A DNA stretch of 64,000 bases, from assembly GCF_040954835.1 (NCBI RefSeq), contig NC_090699.1, forward strand, positions 19,229,817 to 19,293,816, read 5' to 3'. Below are positions 61,248 to 64,000 of the stretch, piece by piece. The stretch comes from Lepisosteus oculatus. Taxonomy: Eukaryota; Chordata; Actinopteri; Semionotiformes; Lepisosteidae. The position numbers and the translations under genes are program-made. Position 1 is the stretch's first letter; each line of letters starts with the position of its first letter. Below the pieces are notes generated by a model. That model did no database searches, had not been told where the DNA came from, and was given only the letters and a program-made list of their open reading frames with translations.

Positions 61248-64000
61248 CATACAGCAAATGCCCTGCTCTGTAGCTACCAGTCTTCTTTCTTCATAACACA
61301 ATGTTCTGGCTGCACTTCCAAACACATAATTGAGTGTAACCTTTCAAAATTGTCTGGGCCAGATAAGAGCTCAGGTTTGATTACCGAGTCCTCTGTTTCT
61401 AGACCCAGACCACTTCTTATCTTTCCTCAGATGTTTCTAGTGCACCGTTATCTAAACAAACAAAAAATTTGCATAGTTTGAATATACAGTATGCTCACAC
61501 ACAGAGACAATGATCAAGTTATACATCACTACCACTGCCATTTTTGTAAGGAGTGATTTCCATAACTTGAGGTATTGATGCTGAGGAATGTAAAACTGCA
61601 TTAATCTCACACACAGTGATTGTCTCTGAGGGGAGGATAGCATGGGCTCCTGCAAGCCACAGACAGCTGGGCTGGAAAAAGACCACTGGACTGCAGTTAA
61701 CACATTTCAGTAATAATTGTTTCATGGCTGAAAGCTATTTGTAAATTCTATCTAAAAAGCAAAGTCCTTTATTTTTCCTTTGTGTTTCCTATTCGTGCAG
61801 TAGTTTCTGATGACTGTTCCATGTCCTATTACTCTGTCCCTGTAGGTCCAACCACCTGTGCGTTCTTTCGAGTTCTGGCTCAAAAGAGCATCCTCTCTTA
61901 CGATTACAATTTGTTACGCTTAAAGTGGCTCAGAACAGTCCAGAGGAACAAGATAGTCTGTGATCACAATAACCTGTTGTGCTCTATAAGTGCACAGTTG
62001 GGGAAAATTTTTAATATACTAAATAATTCACATTACTGCATAGCGCAAATTGTAAAAAATAAATAGGATCCAACTCAAAGAGTAGCATAGCAGCCTCATC
62101 TATTTTGTCATTCACGAGCATTCGGACTTTAAGCTAGCCTTCATCCTTACTCAAATCCAAACCTCGTACCCTAGCTCCTACACCCTAACTCATGCATAGT
62201 ATTTTATCCTGTAAAATGTTATTTTAAAAGGTACTTAAGAAGATTTAAAAATGTTATTTCTACACTTCAATGACCTGTATTTTTTCCTTATGAATGCACT
62301 GATAAATCATTTATTAACCCTCTATTAATTATGTATATAATGATGAAATATGAACTGTACTGTAATATAATGCGTTACCAATTCCTTATTGCCTTGGGAT
62401 TCTGATGGAACTTAGACTTACAGCAACATCCAGTCTGAAATAAGATTGCTCAGATTCGCTCTAGCCTGAGGTACAGTAAAGCACATTAAACACGGCTGAA
62501 ATTAGGTTTGATGTTCATAACTATTAATGGAGTTTAAAACAAATGTTAGAGAGGAGGTCAAACACTAATCCTGCTCCTTCTGCCCACCTGTGTGTAAATA
62601 TCACACATCTTGCCGATTCTCCTGTGTGTTTCATTTTTGCATCCCTCCCTCTGCCCCCTTTTTGCTGGCTTCTTCCTCATTACCCCATTAAAGCTCACTA
62701 TTCAAATCACACCTCATTTCCACCTTAATTAGGGTTTGACAAGATTACTGAAAAAAAGGTTTGTTGCACAACGACATCCAAATCACTGTTATGAAACAGT
62801 AAAGTCATTGTGCTACTTTGAATGCAGGGTATGTTTTACAGTATTTTTGGTGTATCAAGAGGGATCTGGTAATATCGAGCTTTAAATTTTGCAGAGGCTC
62901 TTTGTTGAACTGTGAGCCCAATAATTGCCTAGAAGAGCATTCTAGTTGTAATGCATAATATGGACCTTCTTTATAGAGTACTATTATTAACCTGATACTC
63001 TACTGCTATTGAGTTGTATTAAATGCAATAGTTAAGTATATTTACCTGCTCATGGCAATTGGATAATAAAGTTCTGTCCACCAGACTAGTTTTGTAATAG
63101 TAATGGAGCAAATCAGGAAAGTAATTTTAGCTTTAACAGTAGGATTATTGACATGACGCATTTATCTCCATTGAACAACATAAACCTTACAAAGCAATGA
63201 AATTGTGAACATATTTGACACATTGAGCAATTCATGCTTCAGGCTGGAAACCCTTTTGAAACCCATTGTACAGTACATGTCAACAAAACCACTTCAGAGC
63301 TTATTTCATGACATTCTGCTTACCGGATTAGTGTGAGCACCTAGTGGCCCAGTGTATTTTGTTGATCACCCATAATCCAATTACCCAAAACCACAATGTG
63401 CCGCTGTCTATTGGAAATTGCCTCCTACAATTTAAAATGCATAGCTTTTCACCTTAGCCTGAGAGGGAGAATGAAGCTAGGTGACTCCGTGCTAAGCTGT
63501 GTATCTTAGCAGTCACGTGAGGCACTCTCCAAAGGGGTCACCTTCAATGGCGTGGCTGAAGTGTCAATGTAATGCCCCATGTTAATTGGCTAGATCTAAA
63601 CATTAAACCTGGTATAAAGCAAGACCTCATGTAAAGCTGGCCTCAACAACACCAATACCAAAAATGAGCTTTTATGCTTGTTACATTCTGACTTTATCAC
63701 CTTACCTGTAAGAGCATTGCAAATATTCAAAACCAATATTTATTCTGCTTTAAATCATACATAATTCAGTTATTAAAAAAATTTTTTATCTTGTAGCTTT
63801 ATAACCTTTGTGCGGTTTCCCCACACATTATGTATTTAATCAATATCTGTTTGGATTGAAATTAAAATAAAGGAGGAATGAGGCTAACACTATTACACTC
63901 CTTTAATAATAGACACATCTTTTGGAGTTTCATATGATTTCAGAACACACTGTGTCACCCAGATAAGTTGAAAGGCAATGTGGCTGTAATGTCACTTGAT

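Larger units (their letters stand above)
58027..64000. other. 3' flank of mttp-like and intergenic DNA
   Basis: After the stop codon come a probable 3' UTR, a family A repeat on minus (58868-59075), another fish SINE-like repeat (59415-59625), a short ubiquitin-like open segment (61143-61247) and long AT-rich non-coding sequence to the edge. No gene with linked exons was found on either strand. Confidence 0.6.

Noticed and set aside
62543-62728. Possible exon with a Pro/Ser/Leu-rich frame
   Set aside because: Pyrimidine-rich low-complexity sequence with no recognised domain or linked exons.
1-64000. CRISPR arrays, operons and prokaryotic mobile elements
   Set aside because: None present; spliced genes and repeats show this is a vertebrate genome. 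No endogenous retrovirus with recognisable coding domains was seen either.

Overview
The window is vertebrate nuclear DNA: AT-rich, with short exons, GT-AG introns of 0.1 to 8 kb and many dispersed repeats. The genes are ray-finned fish versions of known vertebrate genes. Moderate intron size, old 5S-headed SINEs and other fish-type repeats fit a ray-finned fish, perhaps a non-teleost such as gar, bowfin or sturgeon. That lineage call is inference.

Layout: (1) 1-12.05 kb, minus strand: the first two coding exons of the QRFP (26RFa) receptor gene qrfpr. Its later exons lie off the left edge. (2) 12.05-13.2 kb: a CpG-enriched promoter region between two divergent genes. (3) About 13.2-15.97 kb, plus strand: a small EGF-family growth factor with TGF-alpha-type cysteine spacing, a transmembrane segment and a short tail. 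It has Gln where other EGF-receptor ligands have an Arg. (4) 15.97-21.3 kb: intergenic, rich in SINEs. (5) 21.31-33.92 kb, plus strand: a complete nine-coding-exon tbata (thymus, brain and testes associated; SPATIAL) gene of 356 codons. (6) 33.9-36.55 kb: intergenic repeats. (7) 36.56-58.03 kb, plus strand: a complete 18-coding-exon gene of 878 codons for a microsomal triglyceride transfer protein large subunit-like protein, with signal peptide, helical domain and lipid-binding C-terminal half. It looks like a divergent MTTP paralogue. (8) 58.03-64 kb: 3' flank and intergenic DNA with repeats and one odd ubiquitin-like open segment near 61.15 kb.

All splice joins in the tbata and MTTP-like models were checked for phase, and both frames run from ATG to stop without a break. 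The four genes do not form an obvious pathway: a neuropeptide receptor, a growth factor, a testis/thymus protein and a lipid transfer protein. Beyond the genes, the strongest unexplained signal is about 75 copies of the 7-mer TACAGTA/TACTGTA across the window, against roughly 8-12 expected by chance.
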